DNA from: Pseudoduganella lutea
GTDB lineage: Bacteria; Pseudomonadota; Gammaproteobacteria; Burkholderiales; Burkholderiaceae_D
Direction of reading: 5' to 3'
Assembly (NCBI RefSeq): GCF_004209755.1
Contig: NZ_CP035913.1
Coordinates: 930,001-994,000, forward strand
Length of the DNA: 64,000 nt
This document shows positions 40,027 to 48,971 of this stretch, piece by piece. The notes under the pieces are model-generated. The model searched no databases, was not told where the DNA came from, and saw only the letters and a list, made by a program, of their open reading frames with translations. Position numbers and translations under genes: made by a program. The number at the start of each line of letters is the position of its first letter. The stretch's first letter is position 1.

Positions 40027-41187
40027 TCACGGCACGCTTGTTTTCGCCGGTCCGTATTCCCATTGCCATGGCATGCCGGTCTCGCCCAGCGCGGCCTGCA
40101 CGATGCCGGCGAAGGCCGGCTCGGCACGCACGTCATTCGACAGGATCACCACGCAGCGCCGTTGCACGCGCAGGCACACCAGCATGTTGCCGGTGGAGTC
40201 GTTATGGCCGCCCTTGAAGTAGCCGGGGTCTTGGGGGCCGGTGAACGTGACGACGCCCAGGCCCGCCGACAGCCCGGCGACGCGTTCGGCCGGCGCGGCG
40301 TTGGCCTGCAACGTCGGGAACTGGCTGCGCGTGGTGATTGGCAATTGCGGGCGCAGCATGCCGTCGTGCGCCGCCTCGCGCAATCCCTCCCCGTTCACCA
40401 GCGCGGTGGCGAAACGCGCCATGTCGGTGATCGTCGTATCCATCGAGCCGGCCGCGCGCACGCGGCTGCGTTCATCGTGCGGTTCGGGCTTGCCGTCGGC
40501 CTTCCAGCCATCGGCCAGGTTGCGCGCGAAGCCGGGGCGCCATGTCAGGCTCGTATCGCGCATGCCGAAGCGGTCGAAGACGCGGCGCTGCAGTTCTTTT
40601 CCCACGTCCAGCTGCAGCCCTTTTTCGAGGACGAACTGCAGCAGCATGATGCCTTCGCCGGAATACGCATAACGGCTGCCCGGTTCAAAGTGGATGCGCA
40701 ACTTGCCGTCCGGTTCCACGAAGGCGAAGTTGGCGAAGCCGGTGGCGTGGTTGAGCACCATGCGCGCCGTGATGCGGCGCCAGCGATCGTCGCCGCGCAG
40801 GTCGCCCCAGTTGCCGTAGGCCGGCAGGTTGCCGTAGTCGGGTAGCGGCCTATTGAGGTAATCCGCGAGCGGCCGGTCGAGGTCGAGCTTTTTTTCGTCG
40901 GCCAGTTGCGCCGCAAGGTAGGCAAACACGGTTTTCGTCAGCGAGGCGCCGTACATGATCGTATCCGGCTCGAGCTTCGCGCCGGCTGCGTTGCGTTCGC
41001 CCCAGGTGCGGATGAAGGCGGGCTTGCCGGGCTCGATGACGGCGAGTGCGAGGCCGCGGGCGCCGGTGGCGCGCAGGCCTGCCTGGACAGCTTGTTCAAT
41101 GATTTCCTGCGGAGATGCGCTGCCGGCATGGGCAGGGCCGGCCGCGCTGGAAAGCGCAAGCAGCAGGCAGCAAAGGCGTTTGTTCAT
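40027..41187 (-). CDS. Serine hydrolase, class C beta-lactamase fold
   Basis: 386 residues; GGAG nine bases before the ATG at 41185-41187 supports the start. The signal peptide ends near GPAHAG. The S-x-x-K motif is Ser82-Leu-Thr-Lys85 (GASLTKTVF), a Tyr-containing YAYSGEG is at about 173-179, and a GGHNDSTGN segment near the C-terminus takes the place of KTG. The family covers esterases, D-aminopeptidases and penicillin-binding-like proteins; true beta-lactamase activity is possible but not implied. It lies 212 bp upstream of a large TonB receptor gene on the same strand. Confidence 0.88.
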   Translation of the reverse strand: MNKRLCCLLLALSSAAGPAHAGSASPQEIIEQAVQAGLRATGARGLALAVIEPGKPAFIRTWGERNAAGAKLEPDTIMYGASLTKTVFAYLAAQLADEKKLDLDRPLADYLNRPLPDYGNLPAYGNWGDLRGDDRWRRITARMVLNHATGFANFAFVEPDGKLRIHFEPGSRYAYSGEGIMLLQFVLEKGLQLDVGKELQRRVFDRFGMRDTSLTWRPGFARNLADGWKADGKPEPHDERSRVRAAGSMDTTITDMARFATALVNGEGLREAAHDGMLRPQLPITTRSQFPTLQANAAPAERVAGLSAGLGVVTFTGPQDPGYFKGGHNDSTGNMLVCLRVQRRCVVILSNDVRAEPAFAGIVQAALGETGMPWQWEYGPAKTSVP

Positions 41188-41319
41188 GGGTGGCACTCCG
41201 GATGCGGGCGTCCAGAAAGTCTGGCATGAATGACCTTGCGGCAGAAGTTCCGCCACGAAGATTGACCACGCCAAATCGCTGCCTGATGCGTGGATGCTAC
41301 TTTTTCTTCCCCTGACAGC

Positions 41320-41350
41320 AAAACTGGGGACGTACCCCTGTTTCCAGGAA
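41320..41350 (+). repeat. REP element, copy A (RAYT leader)
   Basis: The 31-base element contains ACTGGGGACGTACCCCTG, an imperfect palindrome with GGGG and CCCC arms, followed by TTTCCAGG. It lies between the serine hydrolase and RAYT start codons, directly before the RAYT ribosome site. Copies B and C after the RAYT gene are in the opposite orientation. Confidence 0.88.
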
Positions 41351-41368
41351 ATTTCCAGGAGGCCAGCC

Positions 41369-42010
41369 ATGCCACGCCGAGCACGCATTCAATCGCCGGG
41401 TATTCCGCTTCACTTGATCCAGCGAGGACACTACAGGCAGCAATGCTTCTACACCAATGGCGACTACCTGTACTTTCTCGGCTTGCTGCGCAAATTCGGC
41501 GAGTTGATGGAGGTAGCCGTCCACGCCTACGTACTGATGACCAACCATCTGCACATACTCGCTTCGTTCTCGCCCGCCGCCTTGCCGGGCGAGTACATGA
41601 AGGCGGTCCTGCAGGCGTATACGCAATATCTCAACCGGCGGCTTGGGAGGAGCGGCACCTTATGGGAAGGCAGATACCGCTCCTGCCCGGTGCCGGTGGA
41701 GCGATACCTGATGACGTGCCACCACTACATCGAACTCAACCCGGTGCGTGCCGGCATGGTCGAAACCGTCGCAGAGTATCCCTGGTCCAGCTATCGGGCG
41801 AATGCGGGGCTGGCGGAAGATTCTGCGATCAGCCCGCACTGTCTCTACACTGCGCTCGGGGCCACGGCTATTGCGCGTGGCGAAGCCTACCAGGCCAGGT
41901 TTGCGCCGCCATCCGATGTCGACCTTGCCGAGCTTCGCCGTGCTACCCGAAGCAATACACTGCCGGGTAGTCCCATTGTGAAGTGTGGCAGACCGGCCAA
42001 GGGGCGGTAG
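41369..42010 (+). CDS. REP-associated tyrosine transposase (RAYT)
   Basis: 213 residues; AGGAGG lies seven bases before the ATG. The Y1 transposase (IS200/IS605-like) fold shows MPRRARIQSPGIPLHLIQRG, the metal-binding HUH-like motif MTNHLHIL, GTLWEGRYRSCPV and the Tyr-bearing helix YIELNPVRAGMV ahead of EYPWSSYRAN. RAYTs recognise and spread REP palindromes without moving themselves. The three nearby copies of one REP fit this directly. All visible motifs are intact, so the protein may be active. Confidence 0.95.
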   Translation: MPRRARIQSPGIPLHLIQRGHYRQQCFYTNGDYLYFLGLLRKFGELMEVAVHAYVLMTNHLHILASFSPAALPGEYMKAVLQAYTQYLNRRLGRSGTLWEGRYRSCPVPVERYLMTCHHYIELNPVRAGMVETVAEYPWSSYRANAGLAEDSAISPHCLYTALGATAIARGEAYQARFAPPSDVDLAELRRATRSNTLPGSPIVKCGRPAKGR

Positions 42011-42056
42011 ACAGGCAGGATGCGGTGGACCTCAGTAGGCGTTGCCCCGTTTGTTG

Positions 42057-42085
42057 CCTGGAAACAGGGGTACGTCCCCAGTTTT
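42057..42085 (-). repeat. REP element, copy B
   Basis: The reverse complement of copy A over about 29 bases, 46 bp after the RAYT stop codon. The core is GGGGTACGTCCCC flanked by CCTGGAAACA and AGTTTT. Confidence 0.9.
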
Positions 42086-42159
42086 ACGGTTGCGACATGC
42101 GGCATGCCGGTCAGGGGACAGGAAGCACCCACTGGCCGGCAGTTGCCCCGCCTTGAACA

Positions 42160-42192
42160 TTTCCTGGAAACAGGGGTACGTCCCCAGTTTTT
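42160..42192 (-). repeat. REP element, copy C
   Basis: A third copy, in the same orientation as B, matching copy A over about 33 bases including the TTTCC foot. Between B and C lies another imperfect inverted repeat (TGCCGGTCAG and CTGGCCGGCA). Copy C ends ten bases before the sulfatase stop codon and may act in its 3' end processing or termination. Confidence 0.9.
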
Positions 42193-42202
42193 CGGGAAGG
42201 AA

Positions 42203-43630
42203 TCAGTCGGTGCCCTCCGGCGCGTACTTGTCGGCCTGCACCTTGCCATTCACGCCGTGCGTGCGCACCTCGGGTGTGATCGGCAGCATCTCGGCATTCC
42301 ACTGCTCCCACTGCGCCTTCAGGTCGGCCAGCTTGTCCGGGTGCTTGCGGGCCAGGTTGGCACGTTCGCGGTGGTCTTTCGACAGGTCGAACAGGAACTC
42401 GTTGCCGTTCAGTTTCAGGTACTTCCAGTCGCCGGCGCGCACGGCGCGCTGCGCGTTGGCTTTATAGCGCCAGAACAGCGTGCGCTCGGCAGGCTTCTCG
42501 TCGCCCAGCAGCACCGGCAGCAGGTTGCGGCCATCGGGCGGGTGCGAGGCGGCCGGTTCGGTGCCGGCGGCGGCCAGCAAGGTGGGCAGCCAGTCCATGC
42601 TGATCGCCACCTGGTCGCTCACCTGCCCCGCCTTGATCTTCGCGGGCCAGCGCACGATGCCGGGCACGCGGATGCCGCCTTCCAGCAGTTCCGTTTTCTG
42701 GCCGGCGAACGGCCACGTTTTCGAGAAACGCTCGCCGCCGTTGTCGCTGGTGAAGATGACGATCGTGTTGTCGGCCAAGCCCTTCTGCTCCAGCGTCTTG
42801 AGCACGCGGCCGATCGATGCGTCGAGCGCCACCACCATCTTCGCGTAGGTGGCCAGGTCGCCACCGTCGTAGTGGAAGATGTTCGAGATCTGCTTCGACA
42901 CTTCCTCATCCTTCGGGCCTTCCCACGGCCAGTGCGGCGCGGTGTAATGCAGCGACAGGAAGAACGGTTTATCCGGATTGTGCTTCTTGATGTAGCCGGA
43001 GGCGCGGTCGCCCAGCATGTCCGTGTAGTAGCCCACTTCGGACACCGGGGTCTCGCCTTCGTACAGGTCCTCCTTCACGTTCGGGCCCACGCCCGGCTTG
43101 TGCGTGAAGTAGTCGATCGCGCCGCCGTAGTTGCCGAAGAAGGTTTCGTAGCCGCTTTTCAAAGGGCCGAAGTTCGGCAGCGAACCCAGGTGCCACTTGC
43201 CGAACAGCGCGGTGCGGTAGCCGGCGGCCTTGAGCAGTGACGGCAAGGTGGGGTGGTCCGGTGGCAAGCCGATCGTGTCCGAGGCGCCGGCGATCGGTTC
43301 TTCCAGGCCGCCGCGCAGCCGGTACTGGTAGCGGCCCGTGATCAGGCCGAAGCGCGTGGCCGAGCAGACCGCGGAATTCGAGTAATGCTGCGTCAGGCGC
43401 AGGCCCTGCGCGGCCAGTCTGTCGAGGACCGGCGTCTTGAACTCGGTATTGCCATACACGGACAGGTCGCCCCACCCCAGGTCGTCCGCCAGGATGAAGA
43501 TGATGTTCGGCTTGCCGTTCGAGCCACCGCGTGCGGCCTTGCCGAGGGCGATGGCCGGCAAGGCGGCCAAGGCGGACAGCCCGCCGACGACGGCGCGGCG
43601 CTTCGGGTTGAAACTGCGATCGATAGTCAT
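42203..43630 (-). CDS. Sulfatase (arylsulfatase family, type S1)
   Basis: 475 residues; a good AGAGGAGA site precedes the ATG. The N-terminus PKRRAVVGGLSALAALPA resembles a Tat signal, so export in folded form is likely. The metal site is ADDLGWGDL (Asp49-Asp50) and the formylglycine motif is Cys89-Ser-Ala-Thr-Arg (AVCSATRFGLITGR), so it needs the Cys-type maturase. It hydrolyses sulfate esters in the periplasm. It lies 12 bp after a TonB receptor gene, forming a sulfate-ester uptake and cleavage unit. Confidence 0.93.
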   Translation of the reverse strand: MTIDRSFNPKRRAVVGGLSALAALPAIALGKAARGGSNGKPNIIFILADDLGWGDLSVYGNTEFKTPVLDRLAAQGLRLTQHYSNSAVCSATRFGLITGRYQYRLRGGLEEPIAGASDTIGLPPDHPTLPSLLKAAGYRTALFGKWHLGSLPNFGPLKSGYETFFGNYGGAIDYFTHKPGVGPNVKEDLYEGETPVSEVGYYTDMLGDRASGYIKKHNPDKPFFLSLHYTAPHWPWEGPKDEEVSKQISNIFHYDGGDLATYAKMVVALDASIGRVLKTLEQKGLADNTIVIFTSDNGGERFSKTWPFAGQKTELLEGGIRVPGIVRWPAKIKAGQVSDQVAISMDWLPTLLAAAGTEPAASHPPDGRNLLPVLLGDEKPAERTLFWRYKANAQRAVRAGDWKYLKLNGNEFLFDLSKDHRERANLARKHPDKLADLKAQWEQWNAEMLPITPEVRTHGVNGKVQADKYAPEGTD

Positions 43631-43642
43631 GGTAATCTCCTC

Positions 43643-46042
43643 TTAGAATTCGTAGCGGCCGGTGATGCCGGCGGTGCGCGGGGTGCCGATGACGGCGTTG
43701 TAGGAACCGAAGCCGCTGTTCCACAGGCTCGTGTAGTAATGCTTGTCGAAGGCGTTCTTGACCCACAGCGAAACGTCCCACGCCGCGCCGCGCGTGCTGC
43801 GCAGGCCGACCGACAGGTTGCTCACGCTGTATGACGGGATCGTCGCGTACTCGGAAGCATCCAGCGTGCCGTACGTGGCGCCGCGGTAGGCGTAGTTCGC
43901 GTTGACGTAGCCCTGCAGGCCTTCGGCCACGGCGCGCGAGTATTGTGCGCCCAGGTTGCCGATCCAGCGCGGCGCGTTCACCAGCGCGTTACGGCCCGAC
44001 AGGTCGCAGAACGCGCCCGCCCGCTCCGGTGCGCACGGCGCGTTCGTGTAGCGCAGGTAGCTGGCGTCGTTGAACGAGCCGTTGGCGCGCAGGGTCAGGC
44101 CACGGAACGGCGTGGCGATGGCTTCGACCTCGATGCCGCGGGTGCGCACGTCGCCCGCGTTGGTCAGATACTGCGTGCGGCTCACGTGGTCGTAGGCATT
44201 GCTCTGGTAACCGTGGACAATCGTCGCAAAGACGTTGCCGTTCAGTTGCAGGCGGTTGTCGAGCAGGGAGCTCTTGAATCCCAGTTCCAGCGCGTTGGCC
44301 CGTTCGGCGCCCACGAGCATCGAGGCGACGCCGCCGGCACCCGGCACGGCCAGGTTGATGCCGCCGGACTTTTCGCCGTGCGACAGGCTGCCGTACAGCA
44401 GCACGTCCGGTTGCAGCTTGTAGCCGGCAGACAGCAGCGCGGTGGGGCTCGACTGCGTTAGCGACAGGTCGCCCGAATCAAAGGCGCCATAGCGGCCGTT
44501 GCGGGCGCCCAGCGCAGCGCCGGTGACGGCGGCGCCACCGGTCGGCGCGTTGCGGATCACGCGTGCCCACTTGTCCTCGTAGCTCGCGCGCACGCCGGCC
44601 GTCAGATCCAGCTTGTCGGTCGCATGCCATGTCGACTGGCCGAACAGCGCGTAGCTGTTCACGCGCAGCTCGCCGGGTGCCGTGCTGCTGACGTTGGCCC
44701 ACGCGCCGGCCGGATTGCCGTTGTAGATGTCGGCCAGCGGGCCGTTCACTGTGAATGAATTGTTCGACAGCTCCTGGTAGTAGTAATAGCCGCCGAACAC
44801 GGATTCCACCGCGCGGCCTGATGGCGTGGACCAGCGCAGCTCCTGCGTGAACTGCCTGTGGTTCGCGGACGCGCCCACGTTCAGCGTGACCGGGACCGGC
44901 AGGCCGTCGTCGTTCTGCGGCACGAAGTTCCAGCGGCGCCAGGCGGTGATCGACGTCAGCTTTGCATCGTCGCCGAACGTCCAATTGGCTTCGGCGGACA
45001 CGCCGCCCTGGTGCACCGTCACGCTCGATCCGCTGTCGAGATCGACGGCGCGAGCCGCCGGATCGAGCACCGGCGTGGCGCCCACCAGCGCGGCCTGCGC
45101 GATGGCGCGGCCGCTCGGGCCCGCGTTGAAGAACACCAGCGTGCCGTTATTTGAATTCTCTTCGTTGTAGTCGGCGATCACGCGCAGGCTGAACGCGCTG
45201 CCCGGTTCGTACAGCAGCTGGCCGCGCACGCCCTGGCGGTCGCCGCCCTGCACCTTCCTGCCGTTGTAGCGGTTCGTGATATAGCCGTCGTCATGCGTCT
45301 TGTAGGCGGAGAAGCGCGCCGCCACCTGGTCCGTGACGGGCCCGGACAGCGACACCTTGCCCTGCACGTAGCCGAACTGGCCGCCGGACAGTTCCACGCT
45401 CCGCTCGGGGCCGAACGTGGGCTTCTTCGTCGAGATGTTCAGCACGCCGGCCGTGGTGTTCTTGCCGAACAGCGTGCCCTGTGGGCCGCGCAGCAGTTCC
45501 AGCTGCTGCACGTCCAGCGCGTCGAACGCAGCCATGCCGGGGCGGGCCAGGTACACGTTGTCGAGATAGATGCCGACGCTACCTTCCAGGCCGTCGCTGG
45601 CCGGATTGTTGCCCAGGCCGCGCACGGCAAAGCTCAGCTGACGCGCATGCACATAGTTGATCGTGGTGCTGGGCAGCAGTTGCTGCAGGTCCTGCACGCG
45701 GTAGATGCGGCTGCCTTCGAGGACGTCGCCGCCCAGCACCGTCATCGGCGTGGGCACGCTTTGCGAGCTTTCCACGCGGCGGCGCGTGGTCACGAGCACG
45801 GTCTGCACGGCGCCGACGAACGATTCGGCGGAAGCGCCGGCCGTTGCGGCTTGTGGTTCCAGTGCGGCTGCCGCAGTGGCTGCCGTTGCGGCGGCATCGC
45901 CGGCCGCGGTTTCCGCAAAGGCCAGTGCGACGCCGGACGGCGCGCCGGCCACGGCGGCCACCACCGGGCTGGCATTGGCGGTGCCGGCGAATGCGCCCAG
46001 CAATGCCAGGGCGATGGCGGTACGATTGAATGGCTTGGTCAA
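43643..46042 (-). CDS. TonB-dependent receptor of the sulfate-ester module, TTG start
   Basis: About 799 residues. The only sensible start is TTG at 46040-46042, preceded by AGGGG. After a signal peptide (ending NASPVV) comes an Ala-rich stretch (about 25-75) not typical of receptors, then the plug (VLVTTRRRVESSQSVPTPMTVL, GVLNISTKKP) and a barrel ending TAGITGRYEF. It is closest to the receptor class with an FecA/FyuA-like barrel. Its place between the sulfotransferase-like gene and the sulfatase gene suggests it imports an aromatic or other sulfate ester. Confidence 0.9.
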   Translation of the reverse strand: MTKPFNRTAIALALLGAFAGTANASPVVAAVAGAPSGVALAFAETAAGDAAATAATAAAALEPQAATAGASAESFVGAVQTVLVTTRRRVESSQSVPTPMTVLGGDVLEGSRIYRVQDLQQLLPSTTINYVHARQLSFAVRGLGNNPASDGLEGSVGIYLDNVYLARPGMAAFDALDVQQLELLRGPQGTLFGKNTTAGVLNISTKKPTFGPERSVELSGGQFGYVQGKVSLSGPVTDQVAARFSAYKTHDDGYITNRYNGRKVQGGDRQGVRGQLLYEPGSAFSLRVIADYNEENSNNGTLVFFNAGPSGRAIAQAALVGATPVLDPAARAVDLDSGSSVTVHQGGVSAEANWTFGDDAKLTSITAWRRWNFVPQNDDGLPVPVTLNVGASANHRQFTQELRWSTPSGRAVESVFGGYYYYQELSNNSFTVNGPLADIYNGNPAGAWANVSSTAPGELRVNSYALFGQSTWHATDKLDLTAGVRASYEDKWARVIRNAPTGGAAVTGAALGARNGRYGAFDSGDLSLTQSSPTALLSAGYKLQPDVLLYGSLSHGEKSGGINLAVPGAGGVASMLVGAERANALELGFKSSLLDNRLQLNGNVFATIVHGYQSNAYDHVSRTQYLTNAGDVRTRGIEVEAIATPFRGLTLRANGSFNDASYLRYTNAPCAPERAGAFCDLSGRNALVNAPRWIGNLGAQYSRAVAEGLQGYVNANYAYRGATYGTLDASEYATIPSYSVSNLSVGLRSTRGAAWDVSLWVKNAFDKHYYTSLWNSGFGSYNAVIGTPRTAGITGRYEF

Positions 46043-46132
46043 GGTATTCCCCTATTTTTATGATTTTCCGGGCGTGGCGGCGCCCTGCCCCGTTGGCGGG
46101 CGCGCCGGTGCATGCGGAACTGCGATGGTGAT

Positions 46133-47548
46133 TTACTGTTTGGCGACGGCGGGTACGTTCACCGGCTGTTCGGAGTGCGGCGTGCCCTCGGGCACCCAGT
46201 CATACGGCACCGGCTGCGCGCGGTACACCCAGTTGGTGTCGACCTGCTTGCCATTGCCGCCCACCGCGGACCTGCCGTAGTACGGGCTCACGTACTCCCA
46301 CACGATGTCGCCCTGCGGCGTGACCTGGAAGAAGCGGCCATTCATGCCTTCGTCGATCAGCGTATTCCCGTTCGGCAGGCGGCGTGCGCTGCTGATGAAC
46401 GCACTGTAGAAGCTCCAGGCCGGCAGGCCCGAATCGACTGCCGTGTACTGCCACACGATCTCCTTTTTCACCGGATCGATTTCCAGCACGCGCGAGTGCG
46501 GGAAGATGCCGGGGCTGACCTTTGGATAGCCGGCTTCGCCCTGGTTGTCGAACACGAGCAGGTTGCCGGCGCCCGGCAAGCCTTCGGGAATGATGTGGGC
46601 GTCGTGCGGGCCGATGATCTGGTCCACGGGGCGCGGCACCTTCGTGCCGGCGATGGCCGGGTAATCCGGGCCCAGCGTCCACACCACCTTGCCGGTCTTG
46701 CGGTCGATGATCGCGATGAAGTTCGCTTCGCGCGAATCGACGACGATGTTGTCCGGGTTGAAGCGTTCGTCGCCGGATTTGCCGTCGACGCCCTTGTGCC
46801 ACTTGTTCGGGCCGACGACGGCCATGTCGTTGATGTGCAGCCAGTCCACCGCCTGCGCGCCGTATTTCGGCTGTGCGGCTTTCACCAGCTTCAACGCCGC
46901 CGGCGAGAAGCCGAATTCGTCCAGGTGTTCGGAGGCGGTCCACTGCCAGGCGATCTTGCCATCGGGCGTGACCTCGTAGATCACATCGTCCAGCAGCGCC
47001 TTCGCCGCAAAGCCGGGCACCGCGTGCACCTTGTTGGCCAGCACCAGCGTATTGCCATTGGCGAGCCGGCGCCAGTCATGGTGCTGCTTGGCGGCGCCAC
47101 CCGGCGCGCCACCGCTGTCGACCGAGGCGGAGGCATAGGCATCCTGCGCGCCGGTGCCCCACTGCCACAGCACGTTGCCGTTCCAGTCCACTTCGCCGAT
47201 CGCCTTGTTGCCCAGACCATTGCCGGCCTGGTGCACGCCGGGCAGCTGGGCCAGTTGCAGCAGCACGTTGCCTCTCTTGCCCTTGGTGAGCGCAGGATCG
47301 ATCAGCACGGGCGGGAAGCCTTCGTACGGCCACTGCTTCACTTCGTTGCCGTTCATGTCGATCAGGTGGGTTTTCTTGTCCTGCCCCGTGAACAGCACGT
47401 AGCCGTTCCATGCGCGATCCGGCTCGTAGCGCGTGACGCCGGTCGGGTACACGCTGGGGGCCGCGGCCGCCGACATTGCCAGCATCATGCCTGCCACAGC
47501 GACGGTGTGGATGGGCAGGGAAACGAAGCGGCGGGGTGCAGCGGTCAT
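46133..47548 (-). CDS. Aryl-sulfate sulfotransferase-like exported protein
   Basis: 471 residues with a signal peptide ending near MSAAAAPSV. The six-bladed ASST propeller is indicated by repeats such as GEVDWNGNVLWQW, YEVTPDGKIAWQW and QVTPQGDIVWEY, and by candidate active-site His residues in KQHHDWRRLANGNTL, DWLHINDMA and IGPHDAHIIP. Bacterial ASSTs move sulfate between phenols in the periplasm without PAPS. With the receptor and sulfatase genes that follow (gaps 90 and 12 bp), it forms a sulfate-ester handling operon. Transferase activity is not proven by sequence alone. Confidence 0.87.
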   Translation of the reverse strand: MTAAPRRFVSLPIHTVAVAGMMLAMSAAAAPSVYPTGVTRYEPDRAWNGYVLFTGQDKKTHLIDMNGNEVKQWPYEGFPPVLIDPALTKGKRGNVLLQLAQLPGVHQAGNGLGNKAIGEVDWNGNVLWQWGTGAQDAYASASVDSGGAPGGAAKQHHDWRRLANGNTLVLANKVHAVPGFAAKALLDDVIYEVTPDGKIAWQWTASEHLDEFGFSPAALKLVKAAQPKYGAQAVDWLHINDMAVVGPNKWHKGVDGKSGDERFNPDNIVVDSREANFIAIIDRKTGKVVWTLGPDYPAIAGTKVPRPVDQIIGPHDAHIIPEGLPGAGNLLVFDNQGEAGYPKVSPGIFPHSRVLEIDPVKKEIVWQYTAVDSGLPAWSFYSAFISSARRLPNGNTLIDEGMNGRFFQVTPQGDIVWEYVSPYYGRSAVGGNGKQVDTNWVYRAQPVPYDWVPEGTPHSEQPVNVPAVAKQ

Positions 47549-47592
47549 GAAAACCTCCTTTAGATGAGATGACTACAGATGAGTGTCATCAT

Positions 47593-47666
47593 CATAACGA
47601 GGGGTTATGAGACCGGCCACGAATACATTTGCATAATGTTATGTGGCGGCACCGCATATCGTTATG
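47593..47666. promoter_or_regulatory. Candidate regulatory sites: three GTTATG half-sites before the sulfate-ester operon
   Basis: The inverted repeat CATAAC-GAGGG-GTTATG spans 47593-47609. CATAATGTTATG (47632-47643) and CATATCGTTATG (47655-47666) follow, each with one GTTATG. Symmetrical ATAAC/GTTAT pairs resemble LysR-type sites, including those of sulfur regulators of the CysB group. The identity of the regulator is inference. Confidence 0.45.
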
Positions 47667-48902
47667 TCAATTGGCTGGGTTGACCGATAGGCGCCAGGCG
47701 CGGTAGCGCTTCGCCATCCATGCCGAGCGCAACTGGTCCACGACCAGCGTCCACAAGGGCTGGTAACGGAGGCCGCCATCGCGGCCGGCGCCGAGGTTGC
47801 GGATGCGGCGGCGCACGAGCGCCAGGCGCGCCAGGCCGGCAAGGGTCTTGTCCCGCCACCGCACGGCGGGCATGCGCGCCTCGACATCATGGCCCGCCTG
47901 CCATTGCCGTGGCAGGTCCGGCCTGGCGGCCAGCGCCGTGGCGAGGCCGGCCATGGCGACGCCGCTGGCCAGCACCTGTTCCGCGACGGCGCGGCGGGCA
48001 ATGCCGCCCGTCGTCATGACCGGCATGCGTGCCACGGCGGCGAGTTCCCGGGCGAAATCAAGGAAGTAGGCTTCGCGCGCCAGCGTGCGGCCGTCGGCGG
48101 TCTCGCCCTGCATGGCCGGGCTTTCGTAGCTGCCGCCGGACAGCTCCACCAGGTCCACCGCCAGTTCGTTCAGCATGAGCACCACTTCCCTGGCGTCCGC
48201 CTCGGAAAAGCCACCGCGCTGGAAGTCGGCGGAATTGAGCTTGACCGCCACGCAGAAGCCTGGCGACACGCTGGCGCGCACGGCGCGCACCACGTCCAGC
48301 AGCAGCCTTGCGCGCCGGGCAAGACTGCCGCCCCATTCGTCGGTGCGCTGGTTGGCCAGCGGCGACAGGAACTGTGAAATCAGGTACCCATGGGCTGCAT
48401 GGATCTGCACGCCCGTAAAGCCCGCCTTTTCGGCCGCCTGCGCCGTCGCCGCGAAGCGCGCGACCACCTCGCCGATATCGGCGGCCGTCATGGCCACCGG
48501 CTGGGCGAACAGCTTGCTGTGCTTGCCCATGTCGAGCGCGATGGCCGATGGCGCCATGGCGGCACCGCCCATGTTCGCCATCACCTGGCGTCCCGGATGG
48601 TTGATCTGCATCCACGCCTGGGCACCGTGGCGCCGTGCCGCTCGTGCCCAGAGCCGGAAGGATTCGAGCGGCGTATGCGCTTCCAGCACGAGCGTGGCGG
48701 GACCGGTCAGGGCGCGGCCGTCGACCATCACGTTGCCGGTAATGATCAGGCCTGCGCCACCGTCCGCCCAGCGTTCGTAGAGGTGGTGGATCGCGGCGCC
48801 CGGCAATTGCCCTGGCCCGGCCATGTTTTCTTCGATGGCGGCCTTGGCAAGGCGATTGGGCACAGTGGCGCCGTTTGGCAACACGAGCGGGGTGAACAGC
48901 AT
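47667..48902 (-). CDS. NADH:flavin oxidoreductase, old yellow enzyme family
   Basis: 411 residues from the ATG at 48900-48902, five bases after GAGG. The FMN barrel starts MLFTPLVLPNGATVPNRLAKAA, with the family segments QINHPGRQ, the catalytic-pocket stretch GFTGVQIHAAHGYLISQFLSP, NQRTDEWGGSLARRARLL, and the phosphate-binding MPVMTTGGIA. These enzymes reduce activated C=C bonds or nitro groups using NAD(P)H. It is divergent from a MerR regulator gene, with a single palindrome between them, so induction by an electrophile or redox signal is likely. Confidence 0.93.
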   Translation of the reverse strand: MLFTPLVLPNGATVPNRLAKAAIEENMAGPGQLPGAAIHHLYERWADGGAGLIITGNVMVDGRALTGPATLVLEAHTPLESFRLWARAARRHGAQAWMQINHPGRQVMANMGGAAMAPSAIALDMGKHSKLFAQPVAMTAADIGEVVARFAATAQAAEKAGFTGVQIHAAHGYLISQFLSPLANQRTDEWGGSLARRARLLLDVVRAVRASVSPGFCVAVKLNSADFQRGGFSEADAREVVLMLNELAVDLVELSGGSYESPAMQGETADGRTLAREAYFLDFARELAAVARMPVMTTGGIARRAVAEQVLASGVAMAGLATALAARPDLPRQWQAGHDVEARMPAVRWRDKTLAGLARLALVRRRIRNLGAGRDGGLRYQPLWTLVVDQLRSAWMAKRYRAWRLSVNPAN

Positions 48903-48941
48903 GGAAACCTCGGAATGGATGGAAAGATGGGGTATCCTAAG

Positions 48942-48959
48942 CTTCAAGTCAACTTGAAG
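48942..48959. promoter_or_regulatory. MerR-type operator between oxidoreductase and regulator
   Basis: CTTCAAGT-CA-ACTTGAAG is a perfect 18-bp palindrome with 8-bp arms, midway between the two divergent starts. The layout is close to the SoxR-type box. On the minus strand a TTGACT at 48947-48952 lies within it, as expected for a MerR-activated promoter with a long spacer. Confidence 0.75.
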
Positions 48960-48971
48960 GTCAAGCGAAGA

